From positions 4,648,284 to 4,712,283 of the forward strand of contig PJRA01000263.1 in NCBI GenBank assembly GCA_016987375.1: 64,000 nt of DNA. The letters are read 5' to 3'. The stretch is from Brachionus koreanus (Eukaryota; Rotifera; Eurotatoria; Ploima; Brachionidae). The notes below the pieces were generated by a model. It ran no database searches and was not told the DNA's origin. It saw nothing but the letters and a program-made list of their open reading frames with translations. This document shows, piece by piece, positions 1 to 12,645 of the stretch. Position numbers and translations under genes: made by a program. Position 1 is the stretch's first letter. Every line of letters starts with the position of its first letter.

Positions 1-663
1 GTACATTTTTTAACATATCGAAAATTAAACTTTTTGAAATAATTTTTTTTTATTTTAAAGCTAGGATCAGTCTGATTTTAAATTTTGAAAAAAATTGAAA
101 AAGGTCTTGTCCACTCTTAAAGAAAATTAAACATAACTGTTGTACCATTTTTTTTCTACACTCGTTACATCTGATGCTTCAAAGGCTTAAAGAGTATTTT
201 AATTTTGAAATTAAGTTTTTATTTTTTGGTGAATGCATTAGCGACTATTGACAAAATTGTGCCTCTTTTAATGCCCACCCAAATATTTGTAATGCTATTT
301 GCTCAAAGATCAAAAACAAAAAATTATTTTTTCTTTTTTTTTTAATCTTGTTTTTATACCCATCTTTTTATTTAACCCTGGTTCGATTTGAATCGAAATT
401 TTGAATTTTTTGATAAATTTATTTTTGTTTTAATCTTACTTATTTTTAATAAGAGCACTAAAATTAAGTCAATGACCGCTTATGCATACAACATAAACTA
501 GTATTTTGATTTTAGAAATGAATCCTGGATATGTAAAACAACATAATTGTTCATTAATAAATTTAAAAATTAAAAAAGATATTTTTTTATTCATTTTTTT
601 TTTATGGAGAATAAAATTTTATTAAGTAAACTAGATTGAATAAGTGATTTAGAAAATAGTTAC
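1..663 (-). other. Presumed intron of the RAPGEF1-like gene
   Basis: AT-rich, with no open frame or splice-framed exon visible. It follows the donor at 662-663 of the RAPGEF1-like exon, so it is most simply part of a long first coding intron, longer than the 44-72 bp introns seen elsewhere in the window. Confidence 0.5.
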
Positions 664-2816
664 CTTAGACCATCCAAAACACGGACCATGAGTGTAAGAG
701 AATTTCGCACAGCTGACGAAGTCATTTTGTTTAGACGAATGTTCGATTTTAATCGATTCAAATCGAACTTGTCGTTATATTCTATTTCAAAGCTTCGTCG
801 ATTAATTTTACTGGACTCGAAATTTTGCTCGATTTTGTCCATGTTATTGTTCAGGTCGTTTTTTTTAGTAAACGATCTGTATCTAAAAATTAACTTCTTG
901 ACCAAATCAATCGGCTCTAGTATGGTCCTGTAGGTGGTCAAGAAGGCTTCTTGAAACAAAAAATTACTGCCTGTTTTGTCTTTGATAAAATTTGAGGCCA
1001 AACTGTGATTCGAGTGATTGGCGGGCGGTGCGATTACACTCGAGTTGGCACTAGTGGCTAATACAATTAGTGCGTCGATTTCGCCGCCCCTTAGCACCGC
1101 ACTATTAGGCAAAGTAACAGGCTGTGGACTCGACATGGCCGATATTGAAGACGATGATTGGTACTCTAACAAGTGGCTAACGTCTAACAGTGTAAGAATA
1201 TTTTGAGTATTTGGACTTAAATGGGAATTGTTGGATATATTTGACGATTCGGACAGAGATGACTCGGATTGAAGATTATCAGTTTTAGTCGATTGTACAG
1301 GCGATTGGTTAATAGACAAATTTGACTCGTTTAGAGCAACATCTACATTTAATGTTTCATTAATAGTGAGCTTTGGCAAAATACTCAGTGAAGAATTGGA
1401 CACCGAGCCAGACGAAAATGAGGCCAAATTTTTGCTATCCAAAACAACAACAATATTGCCAGTTAAATTTTCAATTTTTTCCTCTTCTTCGTCATCATCA
1501 ATGAGCAAAAATTCTGGATTCAAGTCTTTTTCCAATTTGGGCCCCTGACAGTTTATTACCTCGGGCTTCAAGCTAGACTCTCGCTCAGGCGTTTTGCTAT
1601 CTCTCGATTCATTGTTCATTTCCACATTATCCTGTTTTTGATCGAGCAATATTTTAGATATTTGCTTATCATTTAGATAATTTGTTTCTATAAAATTAAT
1701 CTTATGAGTGCTAAACGAATCGGTTTTCATATCTTCGACACACTGATCCGATCCTTCTATTTTGTTCTTAAGCTGAGTTTTTGACTCTGAGTCGTGAATA
1801 AATTTAGAATTTTTGTAAACCATTTTTTTTCTCGTACCGCCTGATACCGAGTGACTAGGCGACGAATAATTGGACGAGTTTTTCGATCTGTTTAGAGTTG
1901 AATAGCAACTAGTTGAGCTTTTTTCATTTAAATTGAACTCTTTGGCAAACGACTCGAATTGTTTTAGAAGATAATTGCATTTGGCATTCGAGTCTATGGT
2001 CGAAATTTCGCTCAATTCGAGCGCTATTTTGTCCAAATTGAAAAAATTCTCAAAGCTGTTATCAATAATGTCCTTGTTGGAGTCATTCGTTGTTCTGGTC
2101 AGAGTCGATATTTGCACCACATTTTCATCTAGTTGAGTCTCTATTGTTTTTGTGATTGTGTTGTCCTGGTTCATGTTAACAATGACCCGAGATGGCCCAT
2201 GCTCAATTTTGGTCGAGGTAGAAGACGATGACAACGATCTTGTCTTGTTGTGGCAAGCTTCTTTTTGAGCAGTGTACTTGCCGGTTTGGCGCACATAGTC
2301 GACCAGATTTTGCACCGAAGTGATCAAACTGTGGGTGAGTTGGCCCGATTTGCTGCTAAGCTCGACAAACTCGGGCCTGCTCTCGAAATCTTTTTGGCCC
2401 AAAAAGCACAAAATCGAGTCCGACCATTTGATGAAATTGGCCAAATCGGTATTCAATTGGAGCTTGAGGCGAGTCGATTCGCTAGTATTTTCAATTAGCT
2501 TTATCAGGTTGTATATTTCAAGTATGCACTCGAGAATGGCCGTGCTAATAGACGAAATTATTTCGTATTTTTTCTTGAGCAAAATTTGCTCCAAATACTT
2601 GACGGACTTGAGCAGTGAATCGACTGATTTGGTTAGTAGACACGTGTTGACCGGCGACGAGTCCGAGCTTCCTTTCGACGGCGATTTAAAGCTAAGTGAG
2701 TTGGTGGTCAAAAATTTTTCCTTAAAGCGACGTGGTAGAGTGTACGTGCGGTTAAAACGATTCGGCTTTACCGACATATCGGAAACAAAATTTCTTAGTG
2801 ACTGATTTTTGTTCAT
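664..2816 (-). CDS. RAPGEF1: RAPGEF1/C3G-like guanine nucleotide exchange factor, first coding exon (partial)
   Basis: One open exon of about 717 codons starting at the ATG at 2816. Residues roughly 60-185 form a hydrophobic helical N-terminal region like the one preceding the proline-rich part of C3G; a long Ser/Asn/acidic stretch follows. From about residue 568 a Ras-GEF N-terminal (REM) domain is recognisable: LRGGEIDALIVLAT, then FQEAFLTTYRTILEPIDLV. In the family this module precedes the catalytic CDC25 domain that loads GTP on Rap1 downstream of Crk adaptors. Reading to 660 gives a stop, but GT at 662-663 (GTAACT on the gene strand) is a good donor, so the exon ends at 664 and the catalytic domain lies beyond the left edge. 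I could not see the Crk-binding PxxP motifs typical of vertebrate C3G. Family assignment is from the REM domain and is fairly secure; orthology is likely. Confidence 0.8.
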
Positions 2817-5800
2817 TATTTGTTTCGCTTTGTGTTTTGTTTATTTAATTTTCATTTATTTTGTATTTGTTTGTAATTATGCAATTTTTTGTAAAAACCG
2901 ACGCGGAAAATACTCTATGATTGGGAGCCTCATTATCTGATCGAGAAAAAAAGAAATTATCTTTTAGTTTTATCTTTTGACATGAATAGCTAAACAGCTA
3001 TGTTTTTCTTTTATTTCTTTATCTTTTTAAAAAATCAATTTTTATGTCCTTGAATAAAATGATAAGAAAAAAAAATTTGTTTTAATTTAAGCGCTTTTGA
3101 GTAAAAGTAAAATGAAGCTAGAAATAAGATTAATTATAATTTTTGTTAATATACAAAAAAAATATATTTGTATTTTATGAAACGATTGAATTTATTCCTT
3201 TTGTTCTCATTGAATCGTAGCGGTTCAATTTCACAACAAACTTAACACTAGACAGCAGGTTTTTGTGTATTTCTCTTCTTTTGGCACTAATACTGCTTTA
3301 TTTAGATAAATCTCAAAATAATTTAGCAAATTATGATTAATTCTAACAATTAATCATAAAATGCTACAAAAAATAAATCCACTAAGACGCTTGTTTTTGA
3401 TCTATGAAAAAAACATTAAGACAAAGAACAATTAATCAGCTTTTAAAATAGGCATATATAGTTACAACTTTGGTTTAAGTTTAAAGCGGCCTTTATTAGG
3501 TCAAGCAAATATTAAGCACGGATTAGACCATTTTGGAACAAAATATTAAAACAATTCCAAAATTCGACTCTCAATGCAAAATAAAACCCATTCCCTTGTT
3601 AAAAAGTGATACCTAGAAAGTGAATAAAATTTTTAATCTTAATGATTGATCGATTCATTGATAGTTGAATTGTTGATTGAAATTTTTATTAGTATAACTT
3701 TAAAGTACTAATAAATGTTTTATTGGAATTAGTAATTCAACAAAAGACACTTAGAAACCTGGATATTGAAAATTAATTTCAATTAAAAGACACTTTATTT
3801 AATTTCCTTATTCATTTAGCAACTCTTATCAACTATTCCAAATATCTAGCAGAATTAATGTCAATTGTGCAGTTTGCTTGTGCAATAAGTTTAAAAAAAC
3901 AACATAACTGAAAATTTAATTCTAAAAAATTTGATTTAAATAACTAATTATTCAACAAAATATTTATTTATCCTCGAATAAATAGCCCGCTATTTTAAAT
4001 ATTTTACATTTTTTTTTTTAAAAACTATTTTTAAATAATCTATTTTATTCTATTTAACTGTATTTTTATTTTTTACTTTTATTTTTTTATTTGAAGGAGC
4101 ATTAGCTCAGTACATATAACAAATAAATTAATAAAATAAAAATTATAATGTTTGTACGAATTCAAAATGGTGACATGTAGCAAAAATTTAATGAAACTTA
4201 TTTAAAAAAATAAGTGAGATATTTCGAAAAAAATTTTAAATGTACAACTTTTATATAAATTTTTATTTTTAGAAAATTTTCTACGGTAATTAATATTTTA
4301 TTCAAAATTTTATACTCATATAAAAATTTGATTGAGAATAAATTATATTTTAAAAATTTAATTCAATGGAAAATTAGTAACATCCTTTTATTTGAATTTT
4401 TTTTAAATATTAAAAAAAGGGAATTTTATCTTGAAAACAGCTTTGTATACAATTTTTTCTAAAATTATTTTCTCAAATTATAAAAATAGCTTATTTTTTT
4501 CCTTTTTTTTGTTATTTTTTTTGGATCATTGACACGTTAGTTACTTTATATTATTTAATTATTTATATATTCTTAATAATTTGACCCGTTGTTTTGATTT
4601 AAATCGAAACTTGATTTTAAATTGAATTTTAAAAAGGAAAAAATTTCTTTCAGCAACAAAAATTTATATTAATAGGATAATAAAAAAACATCTTTTCGAA
4701 ACCAAATCTGATTGATTTTTTATAGCTTAAATTACTTTTCAAGCCTTTTAGAATTTTAAGCTACTTTAATTTTATAAAATGATGCATTAATGCTTCATAT
4801 TTCAAATACATTACTAGCTTATTTTTTAAAAACCGTTTTTTATTTTATTAAATAAGTCAAATAATCCAGGTATAAAGTCAATATTTAAAATTATAAATAA
4901 TTTCAATAATCTTTATTCAAGCCTAAGTATACTTCATTTTTTTAGCTTAAAACTTCCATTAGCATACATTTTTATCCTTTGAAAATAAACCATTAAATTT
5001 CAAAATCTCAAGATATTTTAATTACTCGTTCTAGACATTTTCTTCTTAATTCTTAATACAAAACATTTTCTTCTAACAAAAATTTTGACTCTATTTTTCA
5101 TTAATTAAAATTCATGCATTTCAAGTTTCATAAGTTATCATTTTACGATTAAGTTTCAAAAAAACATACTCTAACTAACCTTTTTGAAAACTGTTAAAGG
5201 ACTTAAAATATTTTTAATTATTTTATTCTTTGATCAAACACAAGATATTAGTCATAGTCATAAAATCTTAATAACATCATTATATTAACTTTTGTTTTGG
5301 TTTTTGTTTAAGTAATATAAAAAAAGATTATCAAGCTTTTTGCTAAAAAGTCGCTACATTATATGTAAACCAAAATAACTGTACTATTAGAATTGTTGAA
5401 TACTAAAAATAGATTTAAATCTTGTTCGCATTAATTTAAAGATATTTACGAATAATAAATAACTAATAGATTTTTTTATTTTAAATAAAGTTATGGCTTT
5501 AAATTTTAAAAAAGTTTTTTTTTTGAAAAATATTCTTGAATTTCTAAAACATCAAATGACTTATTAAAAACTTAATATCAAGATATTTAAAAACGCTTTT
5601 TTTGAATTTTTAGCCTCAAGAAAACACTAAAAACCGATGTCTTCTGATCACTTAAATTTCAAGATTTAATTTAAATATCGATACCAATTTAAACCATTTA
5701 GTTAATTGAAGTTTTTAAATACATCTAAAAAGTTGTCTTATGATCGAAAAATTGATTTGGATTTTTTTGTAAAATATTTTAATTTTGCAATGGATTCGGC

Positions 5801-8800
5801 ATAATTTTTACTAGGTTAAAAATCCTCCCTAAATAGAAAACGATTCATATTTAAAAAAATGACCTGATTAGATACTGAGAAAAAAAAATAGCAATATAAA
5901 TTTTGAGAAAAAAAGTATCTATTGGAATTTATTTTCATTACTGTAATTTATAGATCTAATAAATGCATTTAATTTTTATTTTTGGTTTCAAAAAGAACTA
6001 GTAGATTAAGAAATAAAATCACTAAAACCAGGTATTGCAAGTAAAAATTCCCTGTATGACAGATAATGCCTAGAGATTGTCTAAATACTATTCTTCTTGC
6101 GTAATAGTTTATTTTTAAGTTAATTAATTCAAATACCTTGAAAGCAATGCTATAATAAATAAGAATTTATTTGACTTTTAGCACAGGCGTTCTATCATCT
6201 AAAAAATTAAACTTAATATAAAACAAAATGAAAACAGTAGGAATTTGAACCAATTTTTAAAAACAAAAATGTTTCTTTAATTGAAAAAAAATTTATCATC
6301 TTTATAAATAAATAGCTTGGATAACTCACTATTAGATTAGTAGGGTTAATCTAGATTTTAACATTTTAACTCTTGCTTACTGAGATTTGAACAAAAGCTA
6401 TATACGGAAAAATAACATATACTTATGCTATTTAAATAAAAATACAACATTTGGCATTAATAGATAACACTAAAATAGATCTAAAACCCTTATAAGAAAT
6501 TTTTCTACTCCATTATTACAAATACCTTTGTTTCTTAACAATTCATTATTAATAATTATGATTTAAAATTTAATTCTAATTTTATGTAAATTTTTTTATT
6601 ATACTTCTTAGTTTAATTAAAGAAGAAATTGAATGCAAATAAGGAATGGTCATAGGAAATTATCAGAAAGGTTGCAATGTTCCTCTATATATTAAGTGTT
6701 CAAAAATGAAATTTATAAACAAAAAATAGATTTTAAATTCTACAAGGAAATGCCTAGAAAAGATGCTTAAATTAAGCACGCATGCTTTATTTTCGTGTTA
6801 ATGTTGTAAATACATATAGAAATATTGGAATCTTTCGTGATTTCTTACAAGATACCTGGAAGACAGAAATTTTTGTGACAAAAAAAGCTTTTAATAACTT
6901 GATAGCTTTATAACTTTTTTAAAAGTAATAAAAATTGAATATCTAATTTATATTTTTTACTAACATTAAAATACTAAAGATGCATTTTAAATTCCAAACA
7001 ACAGTTTCCAATGATTTTTTTTCTTCTTGCACATGCCTTTTTTTAATAGCGAATTTAGCAATAAAGAGAAAAAAACAAAAATTGAACTTTAATTTTTAAC
7101 AAAAGTTTATTTTTGTTTTCTAAAAAATGACTAATTGCAAATTTTCAAAAGAATCGATTATAAAAAAAACGAAACAACGATTTTTTATGTGCCCATTAAA
7201 ACTAAAGATTGATTACTTTTAAAAAAATCCACTAAGATTTAACTTCTAGCTTTGGTGTGTTCAATCATCCAAATGAATTAATACTGTTTATTTTAAAATA
7301 CAAAACATGCATTTTCGAGTTAGAAGTTTTAAATTTTTATTATGAATAGAAGATATGTCATTTTTTTAATGTTGTTAACATTTACGAATTGTGCTATTTT
7401 ATCTTTAGACAAACATTTATCATTATGATTTCTTCTAATTTCAATCAAAATGTCTTTCAATTCACGTGCCATGTAGTTCACTGACTAACGATGACACAGC
7501 TTGATGCCAAATATAGAATGATAAATCAGCTTTATAGAAAAAAATGTAGCCTATTTTTGTTTAGCTTTACTAATTAAAAGAATTTGTCCAGGATTATGAA
7601 TTTAATTAAAAATGAAAAAAAAAAGACAAATTAAAATCTAATCTAGCTTTATATCTAACAAGCCATATTTCTAGTCAAAAGTCTTTATGTGTAAAAAGAC
7701 GAATCCTTTTAAAAATTGTTACTTCCCAAAACACGAATCCATTGAATTCCTACGAGATTTAGCTTAGTTGGCATTCATTTTCAAAATGGAATTCTAATAA
7801 ATTAGTAGAATATATCCAACCTATGAAAAATAGACTCTGGATTTAACAGAGAAATTCTACAGTACAGAGAAATATCATTCCTAAATTTGATTTAAAATTG
7901 ACTGTTTTAAAAAAAATACAGTAAGAAAAATAAAAACCATATTCTAAATTCTATCATTTTGCGTTAGGAGTTATTTTTAAAATGCAGAAAAATTGAATTC
8001 CAAGATCGATTTGAAATTATCTAACAAATAAACCTAATTTATTGGTTTTTACATATTGTATAAACAAAATTTGAATCTTAAATAGCTACTTAAAATTCAT
8101 CAATATTGATGCCAAAACTTAGAATTATTAGAATCTTCTCTATTATCAAAAAATTTTAAAAGCAATAATCAAAACAAACTTTGATAATTTCTAAATATTA
8201 TTTTACTTTTTTTAAATGACGCGAATAGTTTTAGATACATATCAATTAAAATATATTAATCACCTTTTTGAATGTAATTAAAAGCTTATGTTTGCTTGCT
8301 AAAGCAGATTTAAAAATAAAATGTCCTTTATGTTCAAAAGAATAAAATAAACTTATTATTTAATTTGTTTTTATTTTCTAGTAAAAAAAAATTAATCATA
8401 TTAAATCTTCAAAAATCTGGTTGCCAAGAAACAAATTTTATTCGAATCTCATCTATCATTTAAGTTTTTCTCAAATCATTTTACAAAAATATACATCAAA
8501 ATTTTTTTTAAGAATATGAATGCAAATTTATGTTGGAGATTTTGATTAGAAGCTTTTACTCATTAACAAAGTGTCGTTCAAGACATCAATTCAGATTTAT
8601 AAATGATTTTTTAACAAGAATTCTTTTAAAATATCATTTCATATGAGTAGAAAATAATTTTCAAACCTGAAAATATTGTAGAAAAAGTCAACAATACAAA
8701 GCCAGTTCTAAAGGGCTTAAATTATAAAAAAACTTACTAGTTAGATCTAATTATACTATTTCAGTTATTTATTTGAAAATAAAATAAAAATTCAAAGTTG

Positions 8801-10226
8801 CTAGCTATCTTAACTTTTTTTAATCTGCTTCATCAATATTTTTAACATCGAATAGATTCAGCCAAATGAACATTCTAAGCTTTTTTAACTTGATCCCAAA
8901 TTTGTCTTAGAAATTTATTTTAACGTCTTTTATAGAATACTTATATATAAATTTCTTAATTCTATTTTAAACCAAATAGAAAAATTATTCCGAGACTCTA
9001 TTATGAAAAATTAGACTATCATTAAATTACATATAAAGAATAGTGAACACGCATAAGGTTCTAATGTAAGTAATTGTAAACAAATGCTTCTTTCAACATG
9101 AAGAAAATTAATTTAAATTCAAGGAGAAAATAGCAGAAAAAACCTAGTCAAAAAGCAAACACAAATAAATTCAGAAAATCGATAGTTAATTATTTACCAA
9201 AAAAAAATTTAGTATGAAACTTGCCACTTGATCTGATTGCTGAAAGTTTGCCATTTTTTTCGTGAAAACCAAAGCCACAAGCTCATGAAATTTTTCAGTC
9301 AAAATTTATTTTGTAAGCATTTTGGTTAGACTAAAGCTTAATGATTTATTAAATCTCATAATTCATGATTGCTTTGAGTGCATAAACAATTACAGTATTT
9401 GAGCATATATATGCTAACCTAAATTATCTGTTAGACTTACAAAGCTGAATTTAAATCAAAAAAAAAGAACAAAACTAGTTTCCTAATCGCCGTATAAAAT
9501 TAATAACATTTTTCCAAAATACTTAAGCTACATAAAATATTTAAAAAAATTGTTACATTTCATTTTTTTGAAATATGTATTTGAATTGATTATGAAAGTG
9601 CTAGCTAGTTAATTTAATGCATAAATCCAAGCTGATTTAAAACGATGAATTTGAGCTATTTATTTATCGATTGTTCTAAATATTAGACTTAAATAAGAAT
9701 TTATAAACTTAATAATTTTAAAGATTAATCAGTATACTTAATTTGTTATTTTATGATAACAAATCAATGATTTAATTAAGAGTTTTTGTTTTATCTGTTA
9801 ATGGTTAAAGCCATTTATTTAAAAAAAAATGATTTGATTACTGCTCGGCGAGAAATTAAAAATTTTTTGCTGAAGAAAAAATTCACTCTTAATTATCTAT
9901 TTATAATTGAATTTTTCACCAAAACATTCCAATAGTTCTCTTTAAGTGATCAAGACTTAATCTCAGCGTTTCGAACAATTTTGATAAGTTGCTTTTTTCT
10001 TCCAAGACAAGAAAAATTAATTGTTTAAATCTAATTTCTATATGCAAATTTTTTTTAATTCAAAGAAAAAGACTCATACAAGTCTTTTGAGAAAATGAAA
10101 AAAAGTGGTGAAAAATTTTTATTAAATTAATTTTTGAACATGATTAACAATAAACATGATTATTAAGATAAAAAAATGACATTCTATCTTTTCTATATTA
10201 AATTATTTTGAAATGTTCAAAAAAAG
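2817..10226. other. 7.4 kb region with no recognisable gene
   Basis: Very AT-rich DNA with no ORF of useful length on either strand, no RNA gene and no transposon protein that I could recognise. It lies upstream of the RAPGEF1-like start codon and may hold its promoter and 5' UTR. Unrecognised non-coding RNAs cannot be excluded by eye. Confidence 0.5.
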
Positions 10227-10315
10227 TCCCGCGAAGCGGATTTGAACCACTGACCTAAGGATCGCTTTGCATTTAACTCTACAGTCCTCCGCTCTGCCAA
10301 CTGAGCTATCGCGGG
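10227..10315 (-). tRNA. tRNA-Tyr (GTA) with intron, copy 1
   Basis: Complete cloverleaf on the minus strand: 7-bp acceptor stem CCCGCGA/TCGCGGG, D arm GCTC..GAGC, anticodon loop CTGTAGA with anticodon GTA, T arm AGTGG TTCAAAT CCGCT, discriminator A. A 16-nt intron sits after position 37, as usual in eukaryotic tRNA-Tyr. Mature length is 73 nt. A T-run follows the 3' end (A-run at 10221-10225 on +), a Pol III terminator. Identical in body and intron to five other copies in the window. Confidence 0.96.
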
Positions 10316-11249
10316 ATTAAATTTTTTCCTCAGATAAGTGTACCTTATTTTTCAATTATCACTAGACAGAGAATTTATTTTGAAAATTAGGATATTTTAA
10401 GGAACAAAAAAAACATGTCAATTAATAAATTTGATTTTTTGAATCTATTTTATTATATTTTTTAACTTATTAAAATCGGCTCTCTTTCTATTTTTGTAAA
10501 AAATTAATTAATTAAATAATAGTTTTTTTTGTTGTTTAAGCAAGAAAAAATTTGTTATTAATACAGACTTGTTTTTTAGTCATACGTCTTAAGACAATTC
10601 ATAACATTTTTTGTGACTTAGACATTAAACTGTGAATTACAAACTGTATTAATATTAAAATTGAAATATTGTAAGTCTTTTAAAATAAATTTAATTAATC
10701 ATTAAATTTAAATGGACAGACAAAAGATCGTAAAAAATAATTCAAAAAAAAATTCCAGTTGTTTTAAAAAAAAGGGTAATTATTAATTCTATCTAGATTC
10801 TTAATTAAAAATTGTTATTGATTTCATAATTTATGTAAATAAAATAAAAATTATCATGGCAGCATTACTAATAATTTAAAACAAATTATAATTAATTTTT
10901 CTAAAATAGTGATTCTCTTCATAACCTTAATTGATCCATTTAAAAAATAAAAATTAAATTAAATTAAATTGAAAAAAAATATATAATAGAATACAATATT
11001 TTAATTTAAACTAAAAAAAAACAGTTATTGGGGGCGATTTTTGTCCACTGATCTTTGTACAGTCTCTCCATCTGAGCTTTTACGCATTTTTAAATATTTA
11101 TATAATTTTTTTTAATTTTGAATCCATTTAAAAAATATCAATCAATTTCAGATTAGATTTTTCAAAATTTGATCATTTATTTGTTTATACTTTTAAATAG
11201 TCTAAGAATCTTTATTATTAAAATGTAAATAAAGAAATAATGAACTAAC
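10316..11249. other. Intergenic, contains only a tRNA-like relic
   Basis: AT-rich spacer between tRNA-Tyr copy 1 and tRNA-Leu. Apart from the tRNA-like relic at 11029-11086 I see no feature. Confidence 0.5.
11029..11086 (-). pseudogene. Degenerate tRNA-like sequence
   Basis: On the minus strand the segment reads like a decayed tRNA: GCGTA..AGCTCAGATGG resembles a D arm (box A), and CAGTGGACAAAAATC followed by CGCCCCC resembles a T arm and 3' acceptor strand. The anticodon arm is too short and the 5' acceptor strand does not pair with the 3' strand, so it cannot fold as a full tRNA. Isotype not assignable; could be chance. Confidence 0.3.
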
Positions 11250-11332
11250 GCCCGGGTGGCCGAGTGGTTAAGGCGTTGGACTTAAGATCCAATTCACGAA
11301 TGTGAGCATGGGTTCGATCCCCATCCCTGGCA
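11250..11332 (+). tRNA. tRNA-Leu (TAA)
   Basis: Class II tRNA. Anticodon stem TTGGA/TCCAA encloses loop CTTAAGA, giving anticodon TAA (reads UUA). A long variable arm (TCAC..GTGA stem) identifies leucine, and the T arm ATGGG TTCGATC CCCAT is perfect. There is no intron. The acceptor stem GCCCGGG/CCCTGGC has one C-T mismatch at the fourth pair. A T-run follows shortly after the 3' end. Confidence 0.93.
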
Positions 11333-12361
11333 ATATTTTTGATCATTTGCTGAATGAAATTTAAATAATTTAAATAAATAAATTTCTTTCACTTTATGGC
11401 TTCATATTTAAATTACAAATCATAGAATATCAAAATATTTTTTAAAGATCAAAATTGCGTAATAATTTTTGAATATTAGAAAACAAAAGCATTTAAACCG
11501 ATTTAATCTATCATTCAATAAATTTGTCAAATTGAACAAAAACAAATTTTTGATACATGATACATTTTCACTATTAAATAATATATTTCTCAACGATAGT
11601 TGTTTTTTATTTAAAAGAAAAACAATTTTGATATTTAAAAAAATGCTTTTTAAATTTTTATTATGTGTCTTAAATTCAGACAAAATTGAAAATTGAATAT
11701 TAGTCAATATTCCCTTTAAAATTAAATACTAGTGTGAAAAATCTTTTTGATAACAAAGTATTTTTTTTAAATAGTTTATTTAATTTGAAATGGCTCCGAG
11801 TAATAAAACTCCTTCCAACATTAGACAAAAAACAAAACAAAAATTTTTTAAAGGATTAAGGTGAACATACAATTTTTACGGAAGGAAAGATTAAGAATCA
11901 TAGGGATAATCCCTTATCATTTAACCACTTACTGAATTCATTCCATAATGGTTTTTTTTCTTACAGGGTCTTGAGCTATCAACAAAAACAGTGACGTAGT
12001 CTTTGATTAATTCAAGAATTAATAGATTATTGAAAATAACATTATTTTTTAGATATTTTGTGAATAGTTTATTTAGACGAACTTAAGGAGATTCGTTGAA
12101 GTGTCTTAAGGAAAATTATAACTGTACTTAATTGAAATATTTTGGAGGACTTGAAGCCTAAAGAGATAACAAAATCAAAATCATGCCTATTTATATTAGA
12201 AAAGAAATGATTTAAAAGAAAATAATATTTTATTTTAAAAAAAGCCTTTTGTTTTTATATATTGAATAAAAAATGCAATTTTATTTTATTTTTACCTTTT
12301 AACAATTTTAAAGAATAAATTTTTTAATTAAAATAAATATTTTAATTTAAAAAAATTTAAT
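11333..12361. other. Intergenic, nothing recognised
   Basis: AT-rich. Two overlapping short ORFs on opposite strands near 11420-11707 are low-complexity (F/K/N/L-rich) and look like chance frames. Confidence 0.5.
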
Positions 12362-12450
12362 CCCGCGATAGCTCAGTTGGCAGAGCGGAGGACTGTAGAG
12401 TTAAATGCAAAGCGATCCTTAGGTCAGTGGTTCAAATCCGCTTCGCGGGA
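12362..12450 (+). tRNA. tRNA-Tyr (GTA) with intron, copy 2
   Basis: Same 89-nt gene body and 16-nt intron as copy 1. It is followed by C and a run of T, then by about 25 bp that match the spacer following copy 3 (the stretch through TTTAGTAATTTTTTTGGC), so downstream flank was duplicated together with the tRNA. Confidence 0.96.
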
Positions 12451-12645
12451 CTTTTTTTTTAATTTAGTAATTTTTTTGGCCAAAAAAGAAATTTTCTTTA
12501 CGTCTAGAATGAAAAAAATTCACTCAAATAAATTTCAATATTAATACAAATCTATTTAATTTTTTAAATATTTATTATAAAAAAATTCAACATAACATTT
12601 ATTTAAATCTCTTTGACTTTCAAAATATTCATTTAAAACGAATCT

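Noticed and set aside
688..2805. Several plus-strand ORFs across 688-2805
   Set aside because: They are shadows of the RAPGEF1-like exon on the other strand and encode nothing recognisable.
11420..11707. Overlapping ORFs on both strands
   Set aside because: Low-complexity F/N/K/L composition on both strands, no splice partners, no family.
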